Positions 1 to 10,370 of a DNA stretch of 64,000 nt are shown here, one piece after another. Every line of letters starts with the position of its first letter. The stretch's first letter is position 1. Both the position numbers and the translations under genes were made by a program. This DNA comes from Prosapia bicincta. Taxonomy: Eukaryota > Arthropoda > Insecta > Hemiptera > Cercopidae. The stretch spans positions 168,711,886 through 168,775,885 of the forward strand of contig JBAIZL010000005.1 of assembly GCA_036971475.1 (NCBI GenBank). Reading direction: 5' to 3'. The notes under the pieces were generated by a model. The model was not told the DNA's origin. It saw only the letters and a program-made list of their open reading frames with translations, and did no database searches.

Positions 1-360
1 ATTTGTTATTCGAGGGGCAAATGCAAACTATAATCCATGGCATGACAATTATTTATTCAAAATGGTGTTTTATAATTTAAAAATACTAAACTTTAAAAAT
101 TTATTTTGATAGAAAATCTACTGTACAGTGAAATATTAGGCCTAAAAATATTTTGATATTTTTGTATTGTTTTTTTTTTACTGGACAACTTTACCAATTA
201 TGTGTATAGTACATATGCATCCACATTTTTTGACTAGTAGATACTTAAGGAGAACATAATGAGGTAGTAATAATTGATAGTTCTTATGTAGTAATTATTT
301 AAACAATTAAAGTAAGGAAAAGAGAGTTGAGAAAGAATAGGAAAAGGTAAAAGAGTAATA
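1..360. other. AT-rich non-coding stretch
   Basis: Low-complexity AT-rich sequence with short A and T runs. I see no open frame, repeat or motif that I can support. Confidence 0.6.
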
Positions 361-1147
361 TTGGCTAAATGAGCAGTTACTGGCTAAATGAGCAGTTACT
401 GGCTAAATGAGCAGTTATTTACGAAATGATCTGTAATTCAGGCGAATCTTGGCGAAATGTCCAATTATAAGGGAAACGAGCAGAAATTTGCGAAATGACC
501 AGTAATTTACCAAATAACCAGTTCTTGGCGAAATGACCAATTATAAGGGAAATGAACAGTTATTGGCGAAATTACCAGTTACTGGCTAAATGTGACGTTA
601 TTTGCGAAATGACCAGTAATATGTCGAATAACCAATTATGTGAAATTTGCGAAATGACCAATTATAAGGGAAATGAGCAGTAATTGGCGAAATAGCTAGC
701 TATTGGCTAAATGTGAAGTTATTTGCTAAATTACCTGTAATTTACCAAATAACCAGTTCTTGGCAAAATGACCAATTATAAGGGAAATGAGCAGTTATTG
801 GCGAAATGACCAGTAATTGTCGAAATGTTCAGTTATTTGTAAAATGAGCTGTTATTAAAGAAATTACCAGTTGTTGGCTAAATGAGAAGTTATTTGCGAA
901 ATGACCAGTAATTTACCAAATAACCAGTTTTTGGCGAAATGGCCAATTATTAGGGAAACGAGCAGTTATTAGCAAAATGACCATATATTGGCGAAAAGAC
1001 CAGTTTTTTACAAAATGACCAGTTACTAGCGAAATGACTAATTAATCGAAATATGAGCAGGTATTGGCAAAATGAACAGGTTTTAGTGAAATGAGCAGCT
1101 ACTGGCGAAATGTTCAGTATTAGCAAATTGACCAGAAATGATCAGTT
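361..1147. repeat. Degenerate ~19-bp minisatellite (5' part of dispersed repeat copy A)
   Basis: The stretch opens with near-perfect copies of the 19-mer GGCTAAATGAGCAGTTACT and decays into variants of GCGAAATGACCAGTTATT. A longer composite unit (GACCAGTAATTTACCAAAT, then AACCAGTTCTTGGCGAAATG, then ACCAATTATAAGGGAAATGA) recurs several times with changes, so there is a second level of periodicity above the 19-bp unit. The same minisatellite, only about 185 bp long, heads a second copy of the flanking repeat near 16.3 kb. It is therefore a length-variable internal part of a dispersed repeat rather than an isolated tandem array. Confidence 0.9.
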
Positions 1148-2826
1148 ATTCTCCAACAAAAAATAACTTTAATCACAATAAACATTTATTATTTAATGCA
1201 ATATTTAAAACTTAGTTTCAGAAGGTAACCTTCGAGGTTTTACAGCGTCTATTTGTGTGTCATTGGTTGCTGGGTCTAGGCCGTTAGCGTTTATAGACTA
1301 GTAACAAGAAACGGAAAACGTTTATCCATTCGTAGTGATGTTTATTTGTTTGGGATGGATAGAAGCATTACCTTCTACTACTGGTTCCTAGGAGGTACTG
1401 ATAGAAGGCGGTGTTACACTAGGGGAATATTTCTATTTAAACTTAGGGTTACAAACCTCTTTATTTGTCTTTGATTTTTAACTTTTCAAATAGTTAGATA
1501 CAAGAAATATTTAAATGCATAGTACTTGATGAAGTTGGAATGTGGTAGTTAAATGTTACCCAATCCAAAGAAATAGATTTCTAGCCAAAGTTTAATGCGT
1601 GAACAGGATACGGAATGGACAAATATTTCGACCAGTGAAGGGGGAGAGAAATATAGTAGAACAGGTGCAAGAAAAGCGGCTAGTCTGGTACGACAATGTA
1701 CAGAGGATGTAGAGTGTAGGATTCTAGAACAAATAAATGATTCGACACTCGAGGTGAAAGTTAAATAAGTGTATACAAAGTGGCGCAGGCTACCAACTAT
1801 GAAAGAACGAAATCTTCATCATGCAAACTGGAACGATAGACGATAATAAGGCCTAAGAGCCGTTTGGAATCGAAGGGCATTACAGGACAGCTACTATACA
1901 ATATAAAAATAGCAAAAGTAATAGTAAATAGGTTTTTAATAATGTTTTTTATATTATTAAAAATGATTTTATTTGTAGAAATATCTTTTCTATGTTATAG
2001 AAAATAACAACAATACTGTAAGCAATTATTTTAGGTTTGAGCCATTTAATTTTATGATTAAAATCTTCGGCATTTATCTGGCAACATCTTATTTAGATCT
2101 ATTTTTTATTTCATATCTTATGTTCATTGATTTAAATTTTTAACGTTTTATTTGTTCTGCATAATTGCTAACACAATATACACATTCAAATTCATAAAGA
2201 ACATTTCATATATTATTACTTAGTAAGTATTATTTTTCCTAATTTGACTAAATTAAGGATAAACTTTAGAATCATTTTATGGTAATATATCTAAATGCTA
2301 AAATAAAATATCGCAAATATCAAGACTATGTAAACTCAAGGGATACATGAGAAGTCCCAACTCAAATCCAATCCGTTATATTATGTTAGAATTTGCTGAT
2401 TTCTCATCGCTTGACGCCAATTTATTTTGAACGAATCAAATCTCCCGAGAGATTAAAGCGATCTTTCTTATCGCTTATAGAGGAGTTTAAATCTTTTTTG
2501 TTATGCAACTTAAGTTTATCTTCGTTACTCAAAGATTGGCGTACTTTTTGAAATCGTTGTTTAAGCAGATACACCCATATACGTTTAACCAGATATATAT
2601 ATATTTAATGAACCTTATTCATTTAAATAGTCAGCCGTTATATATCAAACTTATCTTGTATTTTACGAATTTTATATAATCAATAGTTATTCTTATAGTT
2701 TGAGAAAAATTATGAATTTCATGGCTTATTATTTTAATTTTACTAGCATATTTTCTCTTCCGGCAAATATTTTACAAATATACAAAACTATAAATAAACT
2801 CTAATGGTTCATAACTGTACATTCCT
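1143..2826 (+). repeat. Dispersed repeat, copy A (unique part)
   Basis: Sequence after the minisatellite is shared with 16531-17471. Shared blocks include the one holding GGTTTTACAGCGTCTATTTG (about 1236), the block around TTTATAGACTAGTAACAAGA (about 1290), a block near 1550-1735 with the word CCAATCCAAAGAAATAGATTT split by changes, and a distal block at about 2640-2826 ending in TAACTGTACATTCC. About 870 bp (roughly 1761-2635) in copy A has no counterpart in copy B, so one copy carries an insertion or the other a deletion. No coding frame is visible. It is probably a non-autonomous element; its class is not clear because terminal inverted repeats and a poly(A) tail were not found. Confidence 0.75.
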
Positions 2827-3078
2827 AAAATACACCCCCTAAAGTAAATGCTGTTGTTGGGAGTAGTAATAAGGTAATCAACAATTTTAATATAAAGAGC
2901 ATATTTGTAGTAAATTGTTAATTGATATGGAAAAGTTTAATTTAGGATGTAGTAGGATTTTCTAAGTAACAGAAGGTACTATTCGGTTTACTTGTATTAT
3001 TACTAAAAATATAATTATTTGTTTGTGTGAGGGTTTGTTGACTTTAAGAGGAAGATACTGTGTTTTATTACAAGCAGG
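2827..3078. other. Non-coding spacer
   Basis: AT-rich spacer between two repeat families; nothing supported. Confidence 0.5.
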
Positions 3079-3313
3079 TCTGCCCTCAGTCGGGAGGAAT
3101 GTAGGCGTCTACTCAATAACCGTTGAACAAGAAAGAAATCCCCAGATAGACTAAGGACAAAGTTGTATTAGTCGTTGGAATGAGAAAGATTCAGGGCTTA
3201 GAAACAACGAGAATTGGAGGGGCCAGAACCAAAAAATAAAAGACTAACCTTTATTTTTACCTTCATTTATTACTTTAGCGCTATTAGTAATTTATAATGT
3301 ACTTAGGTGTGTG

Positions 3314-3350
<37 letters not shown>

Positions 3351-3355
3351 ATATG
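3079..3355 (+). repeat. Microsatellite-linked dispersed repeat, copy 1
   Basis: A unique block of about 230 bp beginning CTGCCCTCAGTCG and containing GGCGTCTACTCAATAACCGT leads into a (GT)n tract. The same block with the same (GT)n tail occurs at 30491-30860 in the same orientation. The shared unique block shows that the microsatellite travelled with, or arose from the tail of, a mobile repeat. No internal polymerase III boxes were recognised with confidence, so I do not call it a SINE. Confidence 0.8.
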
Positions 3356-3439
3356 TGTCGTTGAAGAAACGAAGCTACTTAAATACTGTGGTGATTATAC
3401 AACCCACTCTAATAATAAACAATACCGTATAACCTCAAA

Positions 3440-3690
3440 ATACCCTAGAAAATAAGTTGTACCCTCAAAAGAGCCTTAAACGTCTCTTTAAATAAATAAG
3501 CTTCAGAATACTCTAAAAAAAAAGGTGCCATCCTAAAAATACGTTGTATCCTCAAACAACCGCAGAATAAATACGTTTTACAGTTAAAATACCCTTGAAA
3601 ATTACGTTGTATCTTCAAAATACTCTGAAAATTACGTTGTATCTTCAAAATACTCTGAAAATAAATACATTTTAAACTCGAGAAATACAT
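3440..3690. repeat. Short minisatellite, ~30-bp unit
   Basis: Variants of TACGTTGTATCTTCAAAATA followed by CTCTGAAAAT are repeated. Two adjacent 30-bp copies near 3610-3670 are identical and the flanking copies are degenerate. The short open frame across it on the minus strand is a by-product of the repeat. Confidence 0.85.
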
Positions 3691-4304
3691 TAATCTTCTA
3701 AACTAATATATTATTACAAACTTCAAAGCCTAATTAATTGGCAATAACTATATTCCATATCCCTCACATAGTTACTCTCCCTCACAAGGTGCGGAACAGG
3801 AAAGTTTAGAGCAAGTTGGAGTTCGCAAGTTGCATTGAGACGTGACTGCTTTGCTCCATAACAAGCAAATCATACTCCTCCCATCTGATGGATATTCAGT
3901 AATTATCTGGCCACATCACGTTTTATTTTGTCAGCTGATTTTGTGTTAATTCTGTTCTTAGTTCTTTTATTAAAGATCCGAACACATAAATACTAGAAAC
4001 AACCAAATCAATAACCTAGACCCAAATTTAAAGTTGTCTGAAATTATTGGTACATTAATTAGTTAAATACAAATCGAAATTGGAGCGTCCATTTAATGTA
4101 CCTGTAACAATGAGGTACCCAGGAGGGTGTTTCATCCCCAGGAGGAGGGAATGGTTCGATTAATTCTGTGGAAGTTCTGACCTAATTAAGGGTAGGCATA
4201 GTTATATTTTTATATTTTTGATGAGCGCCCCAACATAAGAACAACTTCTGATAACAAAATTGTTACCAGTTACTATTTATTAGGAATATACTGTGGTTGA
4301 ATTT
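3691..4304. other. Non-coding stretch before the palindrome
   Basis: AT-rich, with a slightly more balanced segment at 3780-3900. The 13-mer ATTGTTACCAGTT at 4259-4271 is repeated just past the palindrome at 4515-4527. This may be a target-site duplication of about 13 bp. Confidence 0.5.
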
Positions 4305-4346
4305 AATAATAAATACACAAAAACCTCTTAACCACAAACTTTCTTT

Positions 4347-4397
4347 AATTTACCCTAATGTACATTTCAGTTACAAAGTAACCATCCTCAGAGGGAT
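4347..4397 (-). ncRNA. Hammerhead-ribozyme-like motif, left arm
   Basis: Read on the minus strand the order is ATCCCT, then CTGAGGA (fits the CUGANGA box), then a hairpin GTTAC-TTT-GTAAC as stem II, then GAAA, then a 3-bp minimal stem III (ATG-TA-CAT), then T as the residue before the predicted cleavage, then AGGG. AGGG pairs with CCCT to give stem I. All core positions of a hammerhead are present; one extra U after the CUGANGA box is the main departure. Stem III is very short, as is known for hammerheads in Penelope-like elements. Predicted cleavage lies between 4357 and 4356. Catalysis is inferred from the fold only. Confidence 0.55.
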
Positions 4398-4424
4398 AAC
4401 ATACAAAGACTGTCTTTGTATGTT

Positions 4425-4475
4425 ATCCCTCTGAGGATGGTTAATTTGTAACTGAAATGTACATTAGGGTAAATT
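4425..4475 (+). ncRNA. Hammerhead-ribozyme-like motif, right arm
   Basis: Mirror copy of the motif on the minus strand at 4347-4397. CTGAGGA is at 4431-4437, GAAA at 4454-4457, the minimal stem III at 4457-4464, and the predicted cleavage is after T4465. Stem I is CCCT (4427-4430) with AGGG (4466-4469). Here stem II reads GTTA-ATTTG-TAAC, one pair shorter than in the left arm because of the small arm mismatch. Confidence 0.5.
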
Positions 4476-4527
4476 AAAGAAAGTTTGTGGTTAAGAGGTT
4501 TTTGTGTATTTATTATTGTTACCAGTT

Positions 4528-5690
4528 GTTGTTTGTAAACGGATTAAACATCATCATAACCTATTTATGTATATATGTTCTCTTAATAGACATCTTAACA
4601 TTAGGTTAAATATTTCCAGTTCCCAATACGACCCTTGCAACATGGCGCTTTAAATGCTAATGTGGAAGCAGATGGCGTGACAGAGGCACAATTTTAAGTT
4701 CCTGAATCTATTTACCAGTTCACTGTAACATCTTCGTATTGTATGCTTACCAAAACTGCAAATTGTATAAATTACACCAGACGGAGCCTTAATATAGGTC
4801 TAACTGATAAATATATCATTAATAATATAATAACCTGTAGTTTATTGCTTCCGTTCGAAAACACTTACTTTTACGCTAAAGAATATAATATATAGATAAT
4901 CAAGACTGACGAACACCAAACTCAACATAACCTAACCAAACACAACACAACGTCTACCTAACCTAATTATTCTACTACTTGATATATAACTAGTTAGTTT
5001 AATTCAATATTTCCGTCGACATTACAGCTGTTTACAGTTTTCTTGTTTACAATAATTTGCATGACTAAAGTTTCTATAATAACAAACAAATAAATATTAA
5101 CGTGGCCCATAAATGTATGTTTATTACTGATCGTACAAGTTCAGTACAAGTTCATAGAACAATGCTCCACCGGTCATTAAATATTGGGCAATAGTATCTG
5201 ATCCAGGGTTTTGTTGCAAAAGCATGTATAGCCATAAAATTAATAAACATAAGTTGGGGGAAATAAGTTGCGTGTATGTGAGCGTTGACAGAGAGTGTAT
5301 TTTAAAAATACCTGGCAAGTTTAGTTCAAAAATACAATACTGTTATTAATTATAATTAAAGACAGATATGCTAAGCAATGATATTATTAAATTTATGCGA
5401 ACAATTCTCACAGTTTTATGTTTACTTTCATTTCTAAAGGATATATTTTGGTGTTATTTTAAGTAATAAATTCCATTCGTTTGAAGGAAATAAAGATAAT
5501 ATTCTGCGTATGTGACTTTGTTTATTATTAAATTCCGCCAATACATTTTAAAACCTTGTATTAGCTAGTAAAAACCATTGTTCATATGATGGAAAATATA
5601 AATAGAGGTTTTATGTCAAAGTAATGTATGGAGTGAATACTTCTCTGTGTATGTTCACAGCAGGGGATGAAAGTCACCTCATCCGTCACC
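4528..5690. other. Non-coding stretch
   Basis: AT-rich; contains CCTAACC-type words around 4920-4965 that resemble insect telomere-like sequence only by chance length. No gene supported. Confidence 0.5.
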
Positions 5691-5750
5691 CATCGTTCTT
5701 TCTCGGGACGGGCTTCATATTTTATTTTCAATTAAGTAGTGACGTAATTT

Positions 5751-5830
5751 TATTTAGCAGCCGATTTTATGTTATAGGTTATGTTGTAAAATAACTTTTG
5801 CAATAAGTAGATTAAGTTACTTTATTTATT
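5751..5830. repeat. Inverted-repeat arm related to the 6.5-7.0 kb fold-back
   Basis: The reverse complement of this segment matches 6536-6610, including ATAACCTATAACATAAAATC and AATAAAGTAACTTAA. It is a third arm of the same fold-back family, about 700 bp upstream. Confidence 0.65.
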
Positions 5831-6544
5831 GTACATTATTAAATTGAAATGTTATTTTACCAGTTAAAAAATATTTTAATTTGTTTATATTTCTTCTTGA
5901 TTTTTTTTATTATAATTAATTCAATAATGAGTTATATTATTTTTATTATTCTTCAAATGATAAGTCCTCAGGTGCGTCTACAATTTTTAAGAAATTATTT
6001 CAGTTAGTTAAGATATAATAAATTCGTTAAATAAAGTTTTTTATTAATCAAGTTTTCAACTTCTAATAAAGAGTTTCTATCAGATACAATATTTTATTAT
6101 AAACTAGTTCACTAGATTTTATAAGAACTTCTATTAGCTACATTCGGCCAATGAACTATTAACTTCTGATTGACCTGTCCACTAGCTGGCTCTTTGTGTT
6201 TTTTAAATTTTTGTTTCGAACGGAGTTTGGTTAAATTTTTTTATTATACTTTTTATTCATCCACTCAAGTTCATACACATTTTTCTAAATTTGAAGTAGG
6301 TGATACTTGATGTTAATAAAGTTTATTAAAAATATTAATTAATTATATAAATTTAATTAATTATTTTTAACTTTATAAGGAGGTAAAACGTTTCACGAAA
6401 TGGGTGAGGTATTCAATATAATCATTTTATTAAATATGGCTTATAACAATTAATATAAACAAACAATTTTAAAGTCAATTCCTACTTAGGTCAACAAAAA
6501 CAAAGTACTTTTTATTAAATAATTACAAATGTTATGAATAAAGT

Positions 6545-6995
6545 AACTTAACCTATGCGTTATACCAGCTGCTTCTATGACATAACCTATAACATAAAAT
6601 CAGCTGCTGTATGAAATCATATGTTACCACTTATTTTGAGCCAAATGTGAGAAATATATAGGATATATTGCATACCTTGCCGCTTTCGTGTAAAGTTTGT
6701 CTTCCATATAAAACTAAAATTAATAAATGAAGTTCAATTATTGAATTATAGTTGGGAAAGCTGTATTAACTATATTAAGTGTCATCCCTACAAGTTTAAA
6801 AAGTATTTCACTTGCGTGGATAGATAACAATTATTTGATTAACGATTGAAAATTTGAGCTTTATGTATATATATATCAGTATGAAATAACAGAAGAAATT
6901 GCTTAAGTGATAACATATGATTTCGAACAACAGCTGATTTTATATTACAAGTTATGTGGTAGAACAGCTGTCTCAACGCTTCGGTTATTTTACTT
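6545..6995. mobile_element. Small fold-back element (MITE-like)
   Basis: The left arm at about 6545-6640 and the right arm at about 6897-6990 are imperfect inverted repeats. Shared words are CATATGATTT, CAGCTGATTTTAT and AGTTATGT. The spacer is about 260 bp and has no coding frame. This fits a non-autonomous DNA transposon with long terminal inverted repeats. Target-site duplication and superfamily were not determined. Confidence 0.5.
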
Positions 6996-7744
6996 AATTT
7001 GTATTAATTGTAGTTGTTTATTAAAAAGTAACTAAAATAAAATTTTTCCGGTAAAGTGTAAATGCTGTTTTAGATCTCCCTTAAAGCTTTATTAGTGGTA
7101 ATGTGTAAAATGTTTCATAAATAGTTTTCTATATATTCAGGCTCAACTATCAGTAATTAAAACTTTTCCAAACAGACTTGTTCTACTGATGAACTAGACG
7201 TCGTTAGCAATGTCGAGATAAAGATTAATCATTGTAAGTCCAATACTGAAGATGGTGATATGGTTGCGAAACTATTCTGTTTAGTAACTGGTAATTAGTG
7301 TGAATTTATTTAAGGTTTTAGTATATACCTTAGTAAATTAGTCAAAGTTAATCTCCAACTATGCCCTAGCTTAGCTCTAATTAACAATCTATACAGTGTT
7401 AGCGTACTTTCCTTTTAGGTTTTTTCTGATTAACTTTATTTTAACGAGCTCTGTTTAGTAATAATAGGGAGTTCAGCTTCAACCTATCATTATTTCAAAC
7501 TAGAATTTAAAATACCATGTCTTTTAACATTTTTTAATTATTCAGTATTTATTGTTATAAGTTATTTATTTGTGATTAATGTTTTGTTTTACTTTTTTCA
7601 TTTCAAACTATATTGTTATATACAATATCAAAAGCACAGCGGTACAATATATTACGATTAAAGTATTGCAAAGAATCCCAATACCACAAAAATAATAAAA
7701 AATAACAAATAATAGAACTTACACTTTTTAAATAATGTTTCAAC

Positions 7745-7850
7745 TTGCCTATAGTAGCACTTACTTTGCTTGTTGAGGACGGCCGTTTCGGGAGATGTGT
7801 CCCTTTGTCAACTCAGACTGTAACTGATCTCAAAGTTTATGTAGGTTAGG
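7745..7850 (-). repeat. Penelope-like terminal repeat (pLTR), distal copy
   Basis: Contains the block shared with 9003-9130, 10370-10480 and 35140-35235. Read on the minus strand it gives CTCCCGAAACGGCCGTCCTC, then AACAAGCAAAGTAAGTGCTA, then CTATAGGCAAG. It directly follows the truncated reverse transcriptase frame, so the element ends here after RT motif A. ACGGCCGT followed by C could be the minimal stem III and cleavage site of a hammerhead. Confidence 0.8.
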
Positions 7851-8571
7851 TTCTGGAATGGGGATGTTTGTATATAGATTTGATATATCAAAAGAGACTA
7901 AGGTGGAATTGTGTGGAATATTTACGTTTTTAATTTTGTCTATTAGATTTAGGCTATTTTTTATGCTACATTGATTATTAAATTTTATATGGTTTCGGGT
8001 AGTTTTGTCGAGGAATTTGGCTAGAAGATGAGAAGGGGCGCTTGTATGGTTGATTAGTGGACGTATTGGGATGTCTGTTTTGTGAAGTTTTCGCAGGGCG
8101 TTTAGTTTAGGGGCTATTGGCTTTATTTGTTTTAGGTGCTTTTTGGTGTAGTGTGGGATTATAAGTTTTGTTTTGTTAACTGCTTCTTTGATTTGAGCGT
8201 TGTATTTTGTTGTTGGGTCTTCTTTTAGTGTAATGATGTTGTTATTTTGGATGAAGCTGTGTACTTTTATGTTGAGGTCGCTATTGTTAATAATTACCGT
8301 TGTGTTGCCTTTGTCAGCTTTGGTAATGGTTAAATTTTGTTTTTTTATATTGTTTTTGATGGATTTGGCTACTTTTAATTCGTGGGTGTTTGTTTTGGGG
8401 GGTTTAATTTGGGTTATTTTTTGTTTTATTTGGTGTCTGATTGCATCTTGTTGTTCTAACGGTGTGTTGTGTTGGATTGTATTTTCAAGATTTAATATTA
8501 GGGTTTTGGTGAAATTTTGTTGGCTGTATTTAGGTGTGATGTTATGTTTTAAGCCTTTGTTATGTATTTTT
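7827..8571 (-). pseudogene. Penelope-like element reverse transcriptase, N-terminal half (truncated)
   Basis: On the minus strand a frame open from the A8 run at about 8564-8571 to a TGA at about 7829 encodes sequence typical of PLE reverse transcriptases. It includes LTITKADKGNTTVI (the conserved KADKGN block), LRKLHKTDIPIRPLI, and VSFDISNLYTNIP, which is RT motif A with its catalytic Asp. Everything after motif A is missing, including motif C with YxDD and the endonuclease, and the frame runs straight into a terminal repeat. It is separated from the N-terminal frame upstream by a one-base shift in the A8 run. The copy cannot make an active enzyme. Confidence 0.85.
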
Positions 8572-8964
8572 TTTGTTATGTGTAAATTTTATTTTATTTT
8601 TTGTTTCTGTGATTAGTGTATAGGTGAAGTTTACTACTTCTTGCAGTTCGATGTAGTGTAGTTCCATGGTAAGCTGTTGGTATAGGTTATAAGCGATTTT
8701 GTTGAGATCGTTTTTTTGTTTATATAAATGTTTTATAGTGTTTTTGATGTAGAGTGTTTGAGCTTGGTGTGTGGTTTTTATAGCAGCTGGGTTGTTATTT
8801 TTGTTTTTAATTTGTATTTTGGCGTAATTGGGTGTGATTTTATGTTTTAGACACTGTATGTTGAAAGAGATGTGAAGGGAAAGTTTTGTTATCTTAAGAT
8901 GTACGTTACGGTATCTATGGATGGTTGATGCTCGGCTTGCAATATTAACATTTGTTGATTCCAT
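8560..8964 (-). pseudogene. Penelope-like element N-terminal region
   Basis: A 134-codon frame starting with ATG at 8964, rich in Lys and Asn. It includes RYRNVHLKITKLSLHISF, in the position expected for the start of a PLE protein just inside the terminal repeat. It ends at a TAA created by a frameshift in an A8 homopolymer; the next frame continues into the reverse transcriptase. Together the two frames form the 5' half of one PLE on the minus strand. Confidence 0.75.
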
Positions 8965-8984
8965 CTTCGCGTGAGCTACTAGTA

Positions 8985-9130
8985 ATCACTTACACTTTTT
9001 AAAAAATGTTTCAACTTGCCTATAGTAGCACTTACTTTGCTTGTTGAGGACGGCCGTTTCGGGAGATGTGTCCCTTTGTCAACTCAGACCGTAACTGATC
9101 TCAAAGTTTACGTAGGTTAGGGTGTGGGTG
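8985..9130 (-). repeat. Penelope-like terminal repeat between two PLE fragments
   Basis: Almost identical to 7747-7850. It lies between the 3' end of one PLE (GIY-YIG frame at 9173-9724) and the 5' end of the next (8964), the tandem partial-dimer arrangement common in PLEs. On the minus strand it reads TGAG, TTGACAA, GGGA-loop-TCCC, GAAAC, GGCCGTC, CTCA. Stem I (TGAG/CTCA), stem II and a minimal stem III can be drawn, but the CUGANGA box is changed to UUGACAA, so this looks like a decayed hammerhead. Confidence 0.75.
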
Positions 9131-9172
9131 GGATGTTTTGGTGGTGTGGGTGTATTTTGTGTGTATTAGGAG

Positions 9173-9700
9173 TTATGATGTCAAAAAGTGCGTGTGAGTT
9201 GTAATGTAATTGTGTATTGAGTATGTGTGTAGGGTGTAGTTTGAAGTGCCTATATATTCGTATTGTTCGGTTGTGTAGCGTTGGTTATTTCTGTGTTGTT
9301 TATGAAGAATTTGTAGGTTAGATGTTATGTCTATGTAGTCGTGTTTTGTGGAGTTGAGATGATCTGCGAAGTTTGATTGGTAGTTATTGTTTTTTAGTGC
9401 TTTTATATGTTCTTGGTAACGTGTGTAGAATGACCTCCCTGTCTGGCCTATGTAAAAACTGGGGCATGAACTGCAAGTTAGTTTGTAAACTCCAGTGGTG
9501 TTGTAAATGTCATTGATTTTGCTGTTGGGTTTAAATTGTTTGTTGAGAGTGTTGTGTGTGGAGTAAGCTATTTTGTAGTTGTATTTTCGTAATGTGTTGG
9601 TTAGATTGTGGGTTTTGGATGATCTGTAAGGTATTGATAAGTATTTTATGGGATTGTCATCTTGTGTGTTTGTATTTGGGTTATTATGTTTATTTTTAAA
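9173..9700 (-). pseudogene. GIY-YIG endonuclease domain of a Penelope-like element
   Basis: The minus-strand frame encodes GVYKLTC followed by FYIGQTGRSFYTRYQEH and FADHLNSTKHD. These are the GVY and YIG signatures, the Arg-containing helix and the His/Asn region of the GIY-YIG nuclease domain fused to PLE reverse transcriptases. Cys pairs in the GVYKLTCSSCPSF segment match the zinc-finger-like insertion seen in PLE endonucleases. The RT half is missing: the open frame continues to 9724 only across a junction with an inverted PLE copy, and its first few codons start from TTG, not ATG. This is the 3' end of a 5'-truncated element. Confidence 0.85.
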
Positions 9701-9702
9701 CA

Positions 9703-10370
9703 CCAGTAGAACAACAAGATGCAATCAGACACCAAATAAAACACAAACTAACCGAAACTAAGCCCCCTAAAATAAACACACAAGAATTAAAAATAGCCAA
9801 ATCCATCAATAACAAAATAAAAAAAACAAAATGTAACCATAACCAAAGCTGACAATCGCAACATAACGGTACTGCCTTAACCAACACACTACGAAAATAC
9901 AACTACAAATTAGCCTACTCCACACACAACACTCTCAAACAAACAATTTTAACCCAGCAATGAAATCGACATTTACAACGCCGCTGGATTTTACTAACTA
10001 TCTTGCAGTTCGTACCCCAGTTTTTACATAGGCCAGACAGAGAGGTCCTTCTACACACGCTACCAAGAACATATAAAGGCACTAACAAACAATAATTATC
10101 AATCAAACTTCATCGAACATCTTAACTCCACAAAACATGATTACATAGACACACAATCTAACCTACAAATTCTTCATAAACAACACAGAAATAACCAGCG
10201 TTACTCAACCGAACAATACGAAATATACAGACACTTCAAACTACACCCTACACACATACTCAATACACAATAACATTAAAATTCACACACTTTTTGACAT
10301 CATAACTCCTAATACTCAAAAAGTACACCCTCACCACCATAATATCCCACTTTTACCCTAATACCCTAAC
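9703..10370 (+). pseudogene. Internally deleted Penelope-like element, opposite orientation
   Basis: On the plus strand it starts with the segment encoding EQQDAIRHQIK and runs to the KAD block near 9850. It then jumps to the region before GIY-YIG (TLRKYNYK...), so RT is deleted. The nuclease part contains FYIGQT(E)RSFYTRYQEH with several stops and frame changes. It joins the minus-strand copy head to head at about 9703-9720, with no spacer. Confidence 0.8.

Larger units (their letters stand above)
4305..4517. repeat. Near-perfect palindrome, two 106-bp arms, 1-bp spacer
   Basis: Positions 4305-4410 and 4412-4517 are reverse complements around a single T at 4411. The only mismatches I found are near the AGTAACC/GGTTAAT segment. 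Such a long perfect palindrome implies recent formation or strong maintenance. Each arm carries the hammerhead-like motif annotated separately, and direct repeats of ATTGTTACCAGTT flank the structure. The simplest reading is two Penelope-like terminal fragments inserted in opposite orientation. Confidence 0.95.

Noticed and set aside
4920..4970. Telomere-like CCTAA words
   Set aside because: Only a few irregular copies; not a tandem telomeric tract.
8200..8616. 138-codon plus-strand frame rich in Phe, Leu and Cys
   Set aside because: It is antisense to the Penelope-like RT frames on the minus strand and reads as a low-complexity shadow.
9696..10106. Two minus-strand frames over the plus-strand PLE copy
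   Set aside because: Antisense shadows of the deleted PLE at 9703-10370.
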